A stretch of 60,000 nucleotides of DNA from Tubulanus polymorphus (lineage: Eukaryota; Nemertea; Palaeonemertea; Tubulaniformes; Tubulanidae). A program made the position numbers and the translations under genes. The stretch lies in assembly GCF_964204645.1 (NCBI RefSeq), contig NC_134033.1, forward strand, positions 14,822,155-14,882,154, given 5' to 3'. Shown piece by piece: positions 59,601-60,000 of the stretch. The notes beneath the pieces are model-generated. The model was not told the DNA's origin and did no database searches. It was given only the letters and a program-made list of their open reading frames with translations. The stretch's first letter is position 1. Every line of letters starts with the position of its first letter.

Positions 59601-59981
59601 CCTGAATAAGCTAAGCTGAAACAAGGTATCAATTCTTCTAGCCTAAAAAGCAAGTTTTGTATATGTCACGACTGTGCAGCTGGGCCCCGAGCTGCATTAT
59701 GCAAATTACTTTGCGTTTGACTTCCAATATGGCGTCGCCACATAAAAAAGGAGCATGCAGTCTGAATATTTTTCTCTATCAACAGATTCAGCACTAAAGC
59801 GGAGGTTTCTATTTGGTTGGATTCGACGGACGATTCTGAAAAGTTCAACGGACTCGTTGATAAAATCCCGTTCGTCGGAGGCGGAACTTACATGGATAAA
59901 GCGTTCGAATTGATGAGAACTAAAGTATTCAACCCTAAATTCGGGGCACGATGTGAAGGCGCAGATACAAACGGCAAAAAG
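56612..59981 (+). CDS. Secreted mosaic: Lys/His-rich N-terminus, F-type lectin, Gly-rich linker, two VWA domains (3' end outside window)
   Basis: Ten in-phase exons are visible: 56612-56840, 56974-57198, 57268-57492, 57568-57726, 58062-58282, 58372-58520, 58613-58797, 58929-58982, 59327-59480, 59786-59981. That gives 599 codons so far, with the gene continuing past the window. The start is the ATG right after an acceptor. Residues 1 to about 20 are a signal peptide, then KKPKKPKKPKK and a His-rich stretch with HHDHHHH. F-type lectin (F5/8C-like) domain about 77-227: ARGKPATQSSTY, SKAVDG, PWWQVDL, ALCEVEVF. The usual RxD sugar-contact motif reads R-K-L. A Gly-rich linker (227-279) of GGNTGGGxP-type repeats follows. 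VWA1 is about 280-465 (DLVFLYDTSETVG, MFTDAITD). VWA2 starts near 485 (DIAFLLDSSTSLS, a complete DxSxS). It looks like an extracellular matrix, mucus or adhesive protein. Confidence 0.88.
57568..57726 (+). repeat. Coding 27-bp tandem repeat (Gly-rich linker)
   Basis: Five imperfect 27-bp units encode nine-residue blocks of the type GGNTGGGTS/KP. They form one phase 1-1 exon between the F-type lectin and the first VWA domain. The length is probably polymorphic. Confidence 0.9.
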
Positions 59982-60000
59982 GTAACAATTATTTCATTGA

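Overview
The window is nuclear DNA from an invertebrate animal. Genes have many short exons with GT-AG introns, there are no bacterial-style operons, and the spacers are full of (TA)n and purine microsatellites, minisatellites and small inverted-repeat elements. The gene set suggests a lophotrochozoan such as a mollusc, nemertean or annelid: a peptide-type GPCR expansion, an F-type lectin/VWA mosaic, FN2 domains, an atypical soluble guanylate cyclase, an UNC-93-like transporter and a neuropeptide precursor. I cannot name the species. Exon models were built by hand from reading frames, splice sites and phase continuity.

Layout. (1) 1-8870: a tandem array whose unit is a small secreted eight-cysteine peptide gene followed by a rhodopsin-type GPCR gene. 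Two full units are present, plus the last codons of an earlier GPCR at 1-65. A 5'-nucleotidase exon-1 fragment left at 987-1043 shows that the duplication break lies inside the next gene. (2) 8874-12929 (+): a complete nine-exon GPI-type 5'-nucleotidase (CD73-like, 578 aa). (3) 13859-17308 (-): a secreted protein with four FN2 domains and a C-terminal apple/PAN-like domain. (4) 18998-20149 (+): a serpin with a predicted Arg-Ser reactive bond. (5) 20.2-32.3 kb: mostly non-coding and repeat-rich, with a 523-bp uninterrupted polypurine tract and several hairpin elements. (6) 32347-32904 (+): a neuropeptide precursor giving three related peptides that end in Ser-Gly-Trp. (7) 34054-39795 (-): an atypical soluble guanylate cyclase subunit (15 coding exons, 745 aa). 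(8) 45219-53009 (+): an UNC-93-like membrane protein (5 exons, 687 aa) preceded by a minisatellite carrying repeated CRE palindromes. (9) 53620-55696 (+): a secreted protein with two C-type lectin domains. (10) 56612 to beyond the window end (+): a secreted Lys/His-rich, F-type lectin, Gly-rich, VWA-VWA mosaic.

Functional themes. Several genes bear on extracellular signalling or surface biology: peptide ligands and GPCRs, a neuropeptide, a cyclase, an ectonucleotidase that makes adenosine, a protease inhibitor and several lectin or matrix proteins. The strongest candidate for something new is the co-duplicated secreted-peptide plus GPCR cassette. Next are the Ser-Gly-Trp peptide precursor, and the guanylate cyclase that keeps its metal-binding aspartates but lacks the catalytic Asn/Arg pair and part of the heme-binding YxSxR motif.
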